This document shows, one piece after another, positions 44,641-53,240 of a DNA stretch of 64,000 nt. The DNA is from Planctomycetota bacterium (GTDB taxonomy: Bacteria; Planctomycetota; GCA-002687715; DRQF01). The DNA is taken from positions 62,001 to 126,000 of the forward strand of contig JACKGY010000007.1 of the NCBI GenBank assembly GCA_020639295.1. Direction: 5' to 3'. Below the pieces are notes generated by a model that worked only from the letters and a program-made list of their open reading frames with translations, did no database searches and had not been told where the DNA came from. Positions within the stretch are counted from its first letter, which is position 1; every line of letters begins with the position of its first letter. Made by a program: the position numbers and the translations under genes.

Positions 44641-45810
44641 TCAGTCGCGCACCGGGCCGTAGTAATGTGGCAGACGGATGCGGAAGCCGATTCCGCGTCC
44701 GTCGAGCCCGTCCTCGAGGCGCAGGCTGCCGCCGTGGGAGTCGACGATCGACTTGGCCAGGGTGAGACCCAGGCCGGTGCCGAAGCTCTTGGTGGTGAAG
44801 AGCGGATCGAAGATCCGCTCGCGCTGTTCGATGGGGATGCCCGGGCCGTCGTCCTGGACCAGGAACTCGGCCGCGGTCGGATCGCTGGACGCGCTGATCA
44901 GGATGCGCCCCTTTCCGTCCATGGCCTCGCGCGCGTTGCGCACCAGGTTGTGGATCACCTGACCGATCTGGACCGGATCGAACATGCCGAAGGCGGCGGG
45001 TTCGGGCAGCCGCAGCTCCAGCACCAGTCCCTCCTCCGCCGGCAGGTCGGCATGCAGGTCGTCGAGGAAGATCCGGAGACCGATCTTCGCCCGATCCGGC
45101 TGTTCGATGCGCAGGAGGCGCAGCAGGCCGGAGATGATCGAGTTGGCGCGATCGATGCTGCGCGCGATCTTGTCGAGATGCGCGAAGGACTGGGCATCGG
45201 CGCCGGAGGCCTCCAGGCGCTGGCGCAGGAGGAAGCTCGAGGTCCCGATCACGCCGAGGGGGTTGCGCAGCTCGTGGTTGATCGTCGAGGTGAACTGCCC
45301 GATCATCGCCAGCCGATCGAGCCGCATGGCGCGCTCCTGGAAGCTGCGCCAGTAGCTGGTCAGCATCAGCGCCAGATTGAAGTCGATCAGCCGGGAGAGA
45401 TTCACGGCGAGCTCGTGCCGGTCGATGTCCTCGGGCAGCTCGACCCGGTGGCAGAGCGCCACCAGGTCGCCACGCAGCCAGTTCATCCCGGCGACCATGA
45501 GCTCCTCGTTGATCGCGGCGTCGAGATGCACGCGACCGACCTGCAGCTGTCGGCTGGCGTTGTCGCCCTGGGTGCCGTGGTCGAGGAGCGAGCGCAGCCA
45601 ATCGCGCAGGAAGATCTCCTGCCGGGCGAGCTGGGCCTCACCTCCCGGAAAGCGCGCCATGGCCTCCTTGTGCCGCCGGATGTGCTGGTAGAAGTTCGAC
45701 ACCACGCCGTCCAGCTCGCGGATGAGGGCGGGAGCCGCCCGGCGGACCAGTTCCTCGGAGGCGGCATCGATCTCGAGGTAGCGGCGGAAGAGCCGGTGGT
45801 GGTCGCTCAT
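44641..45810 (-). CDS. Globin-coupled histidine kinase
   Basis: A 389-residue cytoplasmic kinase. Residues 1-155 are a protoglobin/globin-sensor domain: YLEIDAASEELVRRAAP, NFYQHI (about 39-44) and the proximal haem ligand His95 in VGRVHLDAAI. The kinase core has phospho-accepting His179 in NHELRNPL and the ATPase lobe with VRNAREAM (N-box), DDGPGIP and GTGLGLTLAKSI. It should sense oxygen, NO or CO through haem. It lies 14 bases downstream of a receiver-kinase hybrid on the same strand, divergent from an NtrC-type regulator. Confidence 0.88.
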   Translation of the reverse strand: MSDHHRLFRRYLEIDAASEELVRRAAPALIRELDGVVSNFYQHIRRHKEAMARFPGGEAQLARQEIFLRDWLRSLLDHGTQGDNASRQLQVGRVHLDAAINEELMVAGMNWLRGDLVALCHRVELPEDIDRHELAVNLSRLIDFNLALMLTSYWRSFQERAMRLDRLAMIGQFTSTINHELRNPLGVIGTSSFLLRQRLEASGADAQSFAHLDKIARSIDRANSIISGLLRLLRIEQPDRAKIGLRIFLDDLHADLPAEEGLVLELRLPEPAAFGMFDPVQIGQVIHNLVRNAREAMDGKGRILISASSDPTAAEFLVQDDGPGIPIEQRERIFDPLFTTKSFGTGLGLTLAKSIVDSHGGSLRLEDGLDGRGIGFRIRLPHYYGPVRD

Positions 45811-45824
45811 GCGCTGATCGGGCC

Positions 45825-46925
45825 TCAGTCGGGAAGAACGAGGGTGAAGCGGGCGCCCGCGCCCTTGATGTTGCGCGCGCTGACCGCGCCGCCGTGCTCG
45901 TCGACGATGCGCGTCGCCAGCGCCAGCCCCAGCCCGGTGCCCCGGGTCTTGGTGGTGTAGAAGGGCTCGAAGATCTTGTCGCGCAGCTCGTCGGGGATGC
46001 CCGGACCGGTGTCCTCGATCTCGAGGATCGTGACCACCTGCTCGCGCCGGGCCCGGACCCGCAGCTCCCGGAGCTCGGACTTCTCCATGGCCTGATCGGC
46101 GTTGCGGAACAGGTTGCGCAGCAGGATGCGGAAGTGGACGTCGTCGACCCGCAGCCGATCGGCCTCGGGGGCGATGGCGACCTTCAGCTCGACCTCGCGG
46201 AGCCGGTTCTCCGAACGCAACTCCGCCAGCACCGAATCCACCAGGCCGCTCAGCTCGACCGGCCGGCGGCGGACGTTGAGGGGCTTCGAGAACTCGAGGA
46301 GGTCCTCCACCAGGTCGTTCAGGTTGCGAAAGCGTTGCAGGATGGAGTTCTTGAGCCCCTTCATCTCCGGCGGTTCGCCGACCGCGTCGAGGAGGATCTC
46401 CAGGGCCTGCGAGATGCCGGTGAGCGGGTTCTTGATCTCGTGCGCCAGGGTCGCCGACATCTGGCCGATCATGGCCAGCTGCTCCCGATGACGCAAAAGG
46501 GCCTCCAGGTTGCGCTTCTGGCGCTCCAGCTGGATCCGCTCGGCGGCCCGGCGGAAGCTGGCGAGGATGCCGTCGACCGGCATGTCCTTGAGCAGGAAGC
46601 CGAAGGCGCCGGCGTTCACGGCGGCCACCGCCGAGTGGATCGTGGCGTTGCCGGTCAGGACGATGCAGAGGATCTCCGGCGCCGTCCGGCTCAGCTCCGC
46701 CACCAGGGTCTCGCCCGAGTCGTCGGGGAGGCGGAGGTCGATGAAGCAGATGTCCGGGCCGAATTCCGCCAGGACGCGCCGCCCCTCGGTCGCCGTCCCG
46801 ACCGTCCGGACCTGCCCGCCCTCGGTCGCCAGGATCTCCGCCATGTTCTCGGCGAAGTCCCGGTTGTCCTCGATCACCAGGACGCGGAGCGCGCTTTGAT
46901 CCAGCTCCGCCGACTGCAACTCCAT
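45825..46925 (-). CDS. Receiver-histidine kinase hybrid (N-terminal REC)
   Basis: A 366-residue soluble signalling protein. The receiver domain (about 13-130) has the phospho-acceptor Asp63 in FIDLRLPD, Thr91 in VLTGNATI and Lys113 in LLKDMP. A coiled linker leads to a HisKA domain with His162 in AHEIKNPLTG and a HATPase lobe (NADQAM, DTGPGIPDE, GTGLGLALATRI). The ATG at 46925 has GGAGG just upstream. A receiver placed before the kinase suggests that another kinase, perhaps the globin kinase, gates its activity. Confidence 0.9.
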   Translation of the reverse strand: MELQSAELDQSALRVLVIEDNRDFAENMAEILATEGGQVRTVGTATEGRRVLAEFGPDICFIDLRLPDDSGETLVAELSRTAPEILCIVLTGNATIHSAVAAVNAGAFGFLLKDMPVDGILASFRRAAERIQLERQKRNLEALLRHREQLAMIGQMSATLAHEIKNPLTGISQALEILLDAVGEPPEMKGLKNSILQRFRNLNDLVEDLLEFSKPLNVRRRPVELSGLVDSVLAELRSENRLREVELKVAIAPEADRLRVDDVHFRILLRNLFRNADQAMEKSELRELRVRARREQVVTILEIEDTGPGIPDELRDKIFEPFYTTKTRGTGLGLALATRIVDEHGGAVSARNIKGAGARFTLVLPD

Positions 46926-47145
46926 CCGCCACCTCCGCCCAGCACTGCTCGATGGACGGAGGATAAGAACTTGCGGGTCAACTGATAAGAGCCGAGCCGC
47001 GGATTGGCGACGCGGCTGGATATTCGGTCCGCCCTTTGCTCCGGTGAGGCGGCGGTGGGCCATTCGGCCCCACTGCGACCGGCTTCCCCGAACGGAACCC
47101 GGCCCGAGATCACCCGGAAGAGCAAGAAACCGGAGTGGGCCGACG

Positions 47146-48573
47146 ATGAGTGATATCCCCCAAGACGACAGCGCGGTCGACGTCGAGGTGCGGCCGATCA
47201 CGCAAGCAGACAGCATCCTCGTCATCGAGGACGAAGACCTGATCCGCTTCTCCCTCAAGTCGCGCCTGGAGCAGGAGGGCTACAAGGTTCTCGAAGCCGC
47301 GACCGGCGAGGCCGGTCTGCAGATCCTCTCCGAGCGCTTCATCGACCTCGTCCTGCTCGACTACAAGCTCCCCGATCTGGATGGTCTGCGCGTCCTGGAA
47401 CGCATCTCGGGCACCTGTCCCGGCCAGGTGGTCATCATGATGACCGCCTACAGCTCGATCGAAGGCGTGGTCGAGGCCATGAAGGCCGGCGCCTACACCT
47501 ACGTCAAGAAGCCCTTCGACTTCAGCGAGATGCTGGAGCACGTCAAGCGCGGTCTGGAGACCACGCGCCTGCGCCGCGAGGTCGAGCGCCTGCGCCGTGA
47601 GGCCATGGTGAGCGACAAGGCGCCGGCGATGATCGGCAAGAGCCCGGCCATCGCCCAGATCGACGCCCTGATCGCCAAGATCAACCAGGCCGGCGCCTCG
47701 ACCGCCCTGATCCTGGGCGAGAGCGGTACCGGCAAGAACCTGGTCGCCAAGCGCATCCACTACAGCTCGGCCCGCGCCCGCGGGCCCTTCATGACCATCA
47801 CCTGCACCGACTTCAGCGAGAACCTCCTGGAGAGCGAGCTCTTCGGCCACCAGAAGGGCTCCTTCACCGGCGCGACCGGCACCAAGGCCGGCCTATTCGA
47901 ACTCGCCGACGGCGGCACCATCTTCCTGGACGAGATCGGCGACATGCCCCTCTCCCTCCAGGCCAAGCTGCTCCGCTTCCTCGAGGAGAAGACGTTCCGC
48001 CGGGTCGGCGGCACCAAGGAGATCCACGTCGACGTCCGTCTCATCGCGGCCACCAACCAGAGCCTCGAGGAGAAGATGAAGGAGGGCAGCTTTCGCGAGG
48101 ATCTCTACTACCGCCTGGCGGTGATCCCGATCGAGATCCCGCCGCTCCGCGACCGCCCCGAGGACGTGATCGACCTCGCGCACCTCTTCGTGGTCGCCTT
48201 CGCCAAGGAGTTCCGCAAGAAGGTCGACGGCATCGAGCCGGAGATGGAAGCGGCGCTCCAGGCCCACGACTGGCCCGGCAACGTCCGTGAACTGCGCAAC
48301 GTGATCGAGCGGGCGATGATCCTGACCGAGGGACCCCGGCTCGGCCCCGACGACTTCCCCCGCTTCCTGTCCCCGCGCGGGCCGCAGCCGAGCCGCAACG
48401 AGGCCGAACTGGTCCTGGGGCCCCAGGGGCTCGACTTCGAGGCCTTCGAGAAGAGCCTGATCGAACGCGCGCTGGAACTATCCAACGGCAATCAATCGGC
48501 CGCGGCGCGGCTCCTCCACATGAGCCGCGACCAGATTCGCTATCGCATGGAGAAGTTCGACATCCATGCCTGA
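47146..48573 (+). CDS. NtrC-family sigma-54-dependent response regulator
   Basis: A 475-residue activator. The receiver (about 22-140) has Asp72 in LLDYKLPD. The AAA+ domain has Walker A GESGTGKN at 191-198, Walker B IFLDEIGDM (about 259-267), and the sigma-54 contact loop reading GSFTGA at 238-243 rather than the usual GAFTGA. The C-terminal Fis-type helix-turn-helix is ALELSNGNQSAAARLLHMSR. It is divergent from the two kinases and likely their output, turning on sigma-54 promoters under an oxygen- or redox-linked signal. Confidence 0.93.
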   Translation: MSDIPQDDSAVDVEVRPITQADSILVIEDEDLIRFSLKSRLEQEGYKVLEAATGEAGLQILSERFIDLVLLDYKLPDLDGLRVLERISGTCPGQVVIMMTAYSSIEGVVEAMKAGAYTYVKKPFDFSEMLEHVKRGLETTRLRREVERLRREAMVSDKAPAMIGKSPAIAQIDALIAKINQAGASTALILGESGTGKNLVAKRIHYSSARARGPFMTITCTDFSENLLESELFGHQKGSFTGATGTKAGLFELADGGTIFLDEIGDMPLSLQAKLLRFLEEKTFRRVGGTKEIHVDVRLIAATNQSLEEKMKEGSFREDLYYRLAVIPIEIPPLRDRPEDVIDLAHLFVVAFAKEFRKKVDGIEPEMEAALQAHDWPGNVRELRNVIERAMILTEGPRLGPDDFPRFLSPRGPQPSRNEAELVLGPQGLDFEAFEKSLIERALELSNGNQSAAARLLHMSRDQIRYRMEKFDIHA

Positions 48574-48586
48574 TCGGAGTCGGACG

Positions 48587-49015
48587 ATGGACGACAAACG
48601 CAAGACCGTCCTGTCCCAGCACCACGACCTCGACTTCGAGGCCGACCGGCTGGACCTGCTGGCGGCCGCGGACCCGGACGCGGTCGCCCCCGGCCGGGCC
48701 CGCCAGATCCTGGAGCGGGAGCTGCGGGGGCTCATCGACCGGCTCCGGGCGCACTTCCGCTACGAAGAGGCAGGGGGCTACATGGCGGGCGTGGGGGTCG
48801 AGAAGCCCCATCTGGCCGCCGAGATCCTCCGGCTCCGCGAGGGGCACGACGAGCTCCGGGACGAGATGGCCAGGCTCGAGGAGGCCAGCTTCGAGGACGG
48901 GCCGATCGCCGGCTTCCGCCAGGAGATCCGTGCCTTTCTCGGCCGCATCCGGCATCATGAGCAGGCGGAGAACGAGGTGCTCGAGCGCTTCATCACCGAG
49001 GAATACGGTCGCTGA
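48587..49015 (+). CDS. Hemerythrin-like (HHE) protein
   Basis: A 142-residue four-helix protein with spaced diiron-type ligands: HHDLDFEADRL near the N-terminus, HFRYEEAGGYM (about 52), HLAAEILRLREGHDEL and IRHHEQAENEVL at the end. The pattern matches HHE cation-binding/hemerythrin domains that bind O2 or iron. The ATG at 48587 has GGAG upstream; an in-frame ATG at 48566 inside the regulator gene is a possible alternative. It follows the NtrC gene directly. Confidence 0.82.
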   Translation: MDDKRKTVLSQHHDLDFEADRLDLLAAADPDAVAPGRARQILERELRGLIDRLRAHFRYEEAGGYMAGVGVEKPHLAAEILRLREGHDELRDEMARLEEASFEDGPIAGFRQEIRAFLGRIRHHEQAENEVLERFITEEYGR

Positions 49016-49076
49016 CCCGGCCGACAGGAGCCACGACCGGGACCGACCGAAGCTCCCGGCAGAAACGGAGTAGGAC

Positions 49077-49487
49077 ATGTTCAGCAGAGCGCGCGATCTG
49101 ATGAAGCCCCCGATCACGACGAGCCTGGACACCAGTCTCCACGACGTGGCCTCCCAGATGGAGACCCATCGGATCTCGACCCTGCCGGTGGTCGACGAGG
49201 CCGGCGAGCTGGCCGGGGTGGTCACCAAGACCGATCTGATCCACTTCGGCCTGGCCCGTGGCGGAGCCTGGTCGAGCCTGCCGACCCGTCAGGCCATGAA
49301 CCCGGCGGTCATCACCTGCGAGGCCTCGACCACCCTTCCCGAGGTCGCCCGGCTGATGCGGGACAACTCCGTTCATCACGTCCTGGTCCTCGAAGGACGG
49401 CGCCTCGTGGGCGTGATCAGTTCCTTGGACCTTGCAGAACCGATGCTCAAGGCCTATGAAGTACTCCGGAAGTCCACGTCTTGCTGA
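49077..49487 (+). CDS. CBS-domain pair protein
   Basis: A 136-residue protein made of two CBS motifs: residues 5-57 (LMKPPITTSLDTSLHDVA, LPVVDEAGELAGVVTKTDLI) and 70-126 (AMNPAVITCEASTTLPEVA, VLVLEGRRLVGVISSLDL). CBS pairs bind adenosyl compounds such as AMP, ATP or SAM and pass the energy state to partners. It sits between two hemerythrin-like genes and near a CBS-carrying ligase, suggesting a shared energy- or redox-sensing theme. Confidence 0.9.
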   Translation: MFSRARDLMKPPITTSLDTSLHDVASQMETHRISTLPVVDEAGELAGVVTKTDLIHFGLARGGAWSSLPTRQAMNPAVITCEASTTLPEVARLMRDNSVHHVLVLEGRRLVGVISSLDLAEPMLKAYEVLRKSTSC

Positions 49488-49512
49488 ATCCCTGGCCCCG
49501 TTCGGAACGCCC

Positions 49513-50067
49513 ATGAAACGTCCCGGAACCATCGAGCGTCTGACCGTCGACCATGAGCTGATCGCGGCCTTCCTCGATCACTTCATCGCCTACTGCCGAC
49601 GGATCGATCGCGGCGAGCAGCCCTCGCCCGCGCCCGAACTGGTCCTCGAGTTCATCGAGTCCTTCATCGAGCGCTTCCACCATGCTCGCGAGGAACAGAT
49701 CCTCTTCGAGCACCTCCTGCGCAGCTCGAAGTTCGACCGGGTGATGGCCAGGCGGCTGGTCCACGACCACCACGACGCCCGCCACCATGTCGACGGGATG
49801 CGCCAGGTCCTGGACATGCGGACCCCGGACCGGCGGACCGCCTGGGTCTGGAACGGCCTCGGCTACGCCCAGCTCACCCGCGAGCACATCGCGCGCGAGG
49901 CCCGCGAGACCTACCCGGCCGCGGCGAGCCTGATCCACCCGCAGGACGAGGCCCTGCTCGCCGAGCGCTTCGATCGGATCAGCCCGAACGAGGCCGAGTT
50001 CTGGGCTGCCGCGCGCGAGCTGATCGTCCAGATGGACCAGACCCTCGAACGAGCCGCCGGCGCCTGA
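49513..50067 (+). CDS. Hemerythrin-domain protein
   Basis: A 184-residue protein with hemerythrin ligands in order: VDHELIAAFLDHF (about 14-26), FHHAREEQILFEHLL (about 58-72), VHDHHDARHHVDGM (about 84-97) and REHIARE (about 120). These His and Glu residues fit an HHE diiron site. The ATG at 49513 lies 25 bases after the CBS gene stop. It ends the + strand gene string; a strong terminator follows. Confidence 0.85.
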   Translation: MKRPGTIERLTVDHELIAAFLDHFIAYCRRIDRGEQPSPAPELVLEFIESFIERFHHAREEQILFEHLLRSSKFDRVMARRLVHDHHDARHHVDGMRQVLDMRTPDRRTAWVWNGLGYAQLTREHIAREARETYPAAASLIHPQDEALLAERFDRISPNEAEFWAAARELIVQMDQTLERAAGA

Positions 50068-50091
50068 GCGCGGCGCGCGAGCGAAACGGCG

Positions 50092-50118
50092 AAGGGGCGG
50101 CCTGGAGGCCGCCCCTTT
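50092..50118. terminator. Strong terminator between convergent genes
   Basis: A perfect 11-bp stem (50092-50102 with 50107-50117) and TGGA loop with a TTT end on the + strand and AA at the 5' side, so it can stop transcription from both directions: the hemerythrin gene (+) and the ligase-CBS gene (-). Confidence 0.75.
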
Positions 50119-50148
50119 CGCGTTGATCGGGATCGGAATCCGAACGAG

Positions 50149-52062
50149 TCAATCGCTCAGGGCCTGCTCGAGCAGCGGCGCCGCGATGCGCACGAGATCC
50201 GACTCGGTCACCATGCCGACCAGGTGATCGTCCTTGATCACCGGCAGGCAGGAAACGCGGCGTTCCTTCATCAGGCGGATGGCATCCAGGGTGGTCGTCT
50301 CCGGCGACACCGAGACGACGTCCCGCTGCATGATCTGCTTGACCGGCTTGGGCGTGCCGTCGTCGCGCGACCAGCCGTTCGCCACCAGGCGCAGGACCAG
50401 GCGGTGCGAGACCAGGCCGACCAGGCGCCCGGCGTCGTCCTCCACCGGTACGTGACGGATGTGCCGCCAGTCCATGAGGCAGGCGACGAGGTCCACGGCC
50501 TCGTCCTGGTTGACGGTGAACAGGTCGGTGGTCATGTACTGCTCGACCCGCTGGTAATGGCGCTTCCAGCCGCCCGATTCGTCGATGTCGGCAAGGGACC
50601 AGGTATGCACGGGTTCGTTCTTCTCCTGTCTCGCGGTGAGGCCGGCGGTGACCGCGGCGAGTCGTTCGGTGCGCGAACCGCGATGGCGCATCGAAGCGAG
50701 AGAACTCAGGATCCACTGCGAGCCGGTCAGGCCGGACCGGACCCGGTTCTCGATCACGCCGAGGTACTTGCGCCGATCGTTCTCGGCGACGCCCCGGGAG
50801 GCCAGGCCGGCCTCGGCGACCGGCAGGAGGTGCTCCAGGATCAGCTCCTGGGCCGGTAGCTGCATGCCGTCGATCCAGGTGAACTGCGCCGCCAGCCCGT
50901 GGCGCGCGGCCAGGACCAGGTTGCCCTTGGCGTCGTCGAACTCCATCCGCTCCTCGAAGTCCGGGCAGAAGCTGCGCATGCCCACCATGAGCCCCAGCCA
51001 GAAGGCCGCGTTCGCGACCTCGTCGATGATGCTGGGCCCGGAGGGCAGGAGCCGGTTCTCGATCCGGATGTGGGGCTTGCCGCCACCGACGCCGTAGCAG
51101 GGCCGGTTCCAGCGGTAGACGGTGCCGTTGTGCAGACGCAGCGCGTCGAGGCTCGGCGGCCGACCGGCCTCGAGCGCTTCGAAGGGGTTCTCGGTGATCG
51201 GCATGCCGAGCAGCACGCGGAAGCGCGAGATGTCCTCCTTCAGGATCTCGAGGATGCCACCGGTGATCCAGCGGTCGCCGAAGTTGACCCGAGGACTGGT
51301 CTCGCGCTGATGCTGCGAGGCCTGGCGCGTGTCCATCGACTGCTGGAACAGCGCCAGCCTCGTCTCCCGCCAGAGACGCTGCGAGAAGAGGATCGGCGAG
51401 TTGGTCGCCGCCGCCAGCACCGGCGCCGACACCAGCTGGGCGGTGTTGTAGGTCTCGGTGAATTCGCCGGGCTCGACCTGGATGTGCACCTGGAAGGAGG
51501 TGTTGCAGGCCTCGATCATCACCGAGTCGTGGCGCAGGTTCAGCTCGTCGGTGCCCTTGATCCGGAACTCGTAGGCGCCACCGCGCAGACGCTTCAACGC
51601 CTCGTCGAAGGCGCGATAGCGCGGCGAGTCCGCCATGTTGGACATCGACAGGTCGGAGATGACCAGGGTCGGCAGGATGCCGGTCATGCAGATCTCGGCG
51701 CCGATCTCGCGCGCCACCTCGCGCAGCTCGGCGGCTCCCTGCACGAGGTTGCCCTCGAGCTGGCTCAGGCAGTCGGCGGTCAGCTCGTAAGGCGGTGCGT
51801 TGATCTCGATGTTGAAGCGGGCCAGCTCCGGAGTGACGTTCCGGCCCTTCATCCGTTCCAGGATCCGGGGCGCGGCCGGGGTCGGGCGCCAGGAGCCGTC
51901 GACCAGGAAGAACTCCTGCTCGGCCCCGATCCGGGTGATGCCGGATTCGATCAGGCCCTGCTCGAGCATGATCTCGAGCGCGCGCAGGTCACGGAGGACG
52001 TGCCTGACGAAGGCCCTAAGCTCCGCGGACTCCCTGGATTCGTTGACTTTCTGTTCGCCCAT
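50149..52062 (-). CDS. Glutamate-cysteine-ligase-family enzyme fused to two CBS domains
   Basis: A 637-residue fusion. Residues 1 to about 450 match the GCS2/carboxylate-amine ligase fold: IGAEQEFFLVDG (metal and ATP Glu residues), FNIEINAPPYEL, GTDELNLRHDSVMIEACNTS and GKPHIRIENRLLPSGPS. Residues from about 500 are two CBS motifs (YMTTDLFTVNQDEAVDLVA, then IMQRDVVSVSPETTTLDAI and VGMVTESDLV). It probably ligates an amino acid to glutamate or another carboxylate, with activity tuned by an adenine nucleotide. The ATG at 52062 starts the ligase homology. Confidence 0.87.
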   Translation of the reverse strand: MGEQKVNESRESAELRAFVRHVLRDLRALEIMLEQGLIESGITRIGAEQEFFLVDGSWRPTPAAPRILERMKGRNVTPELARFNIEINAPPYELTADCLSQLEGNLVQGAAELREVAREIGAEICMTGILPTLVISDLSMSNMADSPRYRAFDEALKRLRGGAYEFRIKGTDELNLRHDSVMIEACNTSFQVHIQVEPGEFTETYNTAQLVSAPVLAAATNSPILFSQRLWRETRLALFQQSMDTRQASQHQRETSPRVNFGDRWITGGILEILKEDISRFRVLLGMPITENPFEALEAGRPPSLDALRLHNGTVYRWNRPCYGVGGGKPHIRIENRLLPSGPSIIDEVANAAFWLGLMVGMRSFCPDFEERMEFDDAKGNLVLAARHGLAAQFTWIDGMQLPAQELILEHLLPVAEAGLASRGVAENDRRKYLGVIENRVRSGLTGSQWILSSLASMRHRGSRTERLAAVTAGLTARQEKNEPVHTWSLADIDESGGWKRHYQRVEQYMTTDLFTVNQDEAVDLVACLMDWRHIRHVPVEDDAGRLVGLVSHRLVLRLVANGWSRDDGTPKPVKQIMQRDVVSVSPETTTLDAIRLMKERRVSCLPVIKDDHLVGMVTESDLVRIAAPLLEQALSD

Positions 52063-52088
52063 GCTGTTCCGTCCTCGAGGTCGCGACC

Positions 52089-52120
52089 GGCCGATTGTAA
52101 TCGACCGGCCACGTGGCCGG
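52089..52120. promoter_or_regulatory. Two adjacent palindromes in a divergent promoter region
   Basis: An imperfect palindrome (8-bp arms 52089-52096 and 52099-52106, one mismatch, 2-base spacer) runs into a perfect 16-bp palindrome at 52105-52120 (CCGGCCAC/GTGGCCGG). They lie 27 bases from the ligase-CBS start, in the 192-base gap shared with the stress-protein gene. A regulator may bind here. Confidence 0.4.
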
Positions 52121-52254
52121 GAACAGCCCTCGCGGTCGGATGGCCAGCTTTGTCGCGGCCGGCGGCCGACTGCGGGATTCTCGCGGCCGGAACGGATCTT
52201 GCGCGTAGAATGGCCACCGGGGCGCACGGCGCTCCGAGCGAAAGGAGGTATCCG

Positions 52255-53151
52255 ATGTTCCCCAGCAAGATCCTGCTCTGTGTCGACAGCGAGGAACATT
52301 TCGCGGCCTGCCGGGTCGAGGTGGGCTGGATAGCCCGCCACCTGGAGACCGGGCTCGTCCTCTTCCATTCGGCCCCGGAACTCTGGCTGGATGCCGGTCC
52401 CGGCCTCCAGCACGACCAGGTGCGGGAGGGCTGGCTGGATGCGCTGGTCGACGACCCGGCGCTCCGCAACATCGAGGTCGAGACCCTCAGCGTCGCCACC
52501 TTCGACACGCTGATCGACTCGATCCTCCATGCGGCGGACAAGTCCGGCGCCGACATGGTGCTGGTCCCGACCCACGGTCGGAGCGGCCTCGACCACATGC
52601 TCTACGGCAGCGTGGCCGAACGGGTCCTCCGGAGCTGCCGCATCCCGGTCATGACCCTCGACCTGCAGAAGGCCCGCCAGGCGGGCGGCGACGCCGCCTT
52701 CGACCGGATCGTCTGCCCGGTGGACTTCTCCGAGACCGCGGAACACGCCCTGGTCCGGGCCTGCCGGCTGGGCAAGCGACTCGACGTACCGGTGACCGCC
52801 CTGCACGTCATCGACGACTACTTCGCCGCGGCCTACCCCATCGACGGGATCCCCAGCCTCGACACCTACCTGCCCTCCCTGATCGAGGACGTGACCCGCA
52901 AGGTCAAGAACCTGGCCAAGGAGGTCGGCGAGCGCGAGGGCGCCGAGGTGGAGGGCCGCTGCGAGGTGGGCAGCGTGGTGGCGACGGTCGCCGACGTGCT
53001 GGCCGAGCACGCCAATCCCCTGGTGGTGATGGCCACGGCCGGCCGGGACACCCTGGGGGACCACGTCCTCGGCAGCCGCACCGAGCGGATCGTCCGGACC
53101 GCCCACGTCCCGGTCCTGGCCCTGCCCAAGTCCTTCCTGACCGAGGCCTGA
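52255..53151 (+). CDS. Tandem universal stress protein (UspA family)
   Basis: A 298-residue protein with two Usp domains. Domain 1 (about 1-140) starts SKILLCVDSEEHF and ends THGRSGLDHMLYGSVAERV. Domain 2 (about 150-298) starts FDRIVCPVDFSETAEHAL and ends HVLGSRTERIVRTAHVPV. The ATG at 52255 has a perfect AAAGGAGGTA at 52241-52250, predicting high translation, and TAGAAT at 52206-52211 may be its -10. It probably binds ATP and supports survival in low-oxygen or stationary conditions. Confidence 0.92.
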   Translation: MFPSKILLCVDSEEHFAACRVEVGWIARHLETGLVLFHSAPELWLDAGPGLQHDQVREGWLDALVDDPALRNIEVETLSVATFDTLIDSILHAADKSGADMVLVPTHGRSGLDHMLYGSVAERVLRSCRIPVMTLDLQKARQAGGDAAFDRIVCPVDFSETAEHALVRACRLGKRLDVPVTALHVIDDYFAAAYPIDGIPSLDTYLPSLIEDVTRKVKNLAKEVGEREGAEVEGRCEVGSVVATVADVLAEHANPLVVMATAGRDTLGDHVLGSRTERIVRTAHVPVLALPKSFLTEA

Positions 53152-53188
53152 TCGGGTCGGCCGCCCGGCGGGCAGACCGGCGAAAATC

Positions 53189-53229
53189 TCCGGCCGTGGG
53201 ACAGCATCTTGCACCGTCCCACGGCCGGA
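53189..53229 (+). terminator. Long-stem hairpin after the stress-protein gene
   Basis: A perfect 14-bp stem (53189-53202 with 53216-53229) and a 13-base loop, followed by TTATCCTTCTCC, 37 bases after the stop codon. It may be a terminator for the stress-protein gene or a leader element for the downstream operon. Confidence 0.5.
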
Positions 53230-53240
53230 TTATCCTTCTC

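Noticed and set aside
46926..47145. Sigma-54 promoter in the kinase/NtrC divergent gap
   Set aside because: I looked for TGGCAC-N5-TTGC on both strands and found no acceptable match.
52063..53214. N-terminal extension of the ligase-CBS gene to about 1000 residues
   Set aside because: The added part is antisense to the well-supported tandem Usp gene and has no ligase homology; the ATG at 52062 begins the fold.
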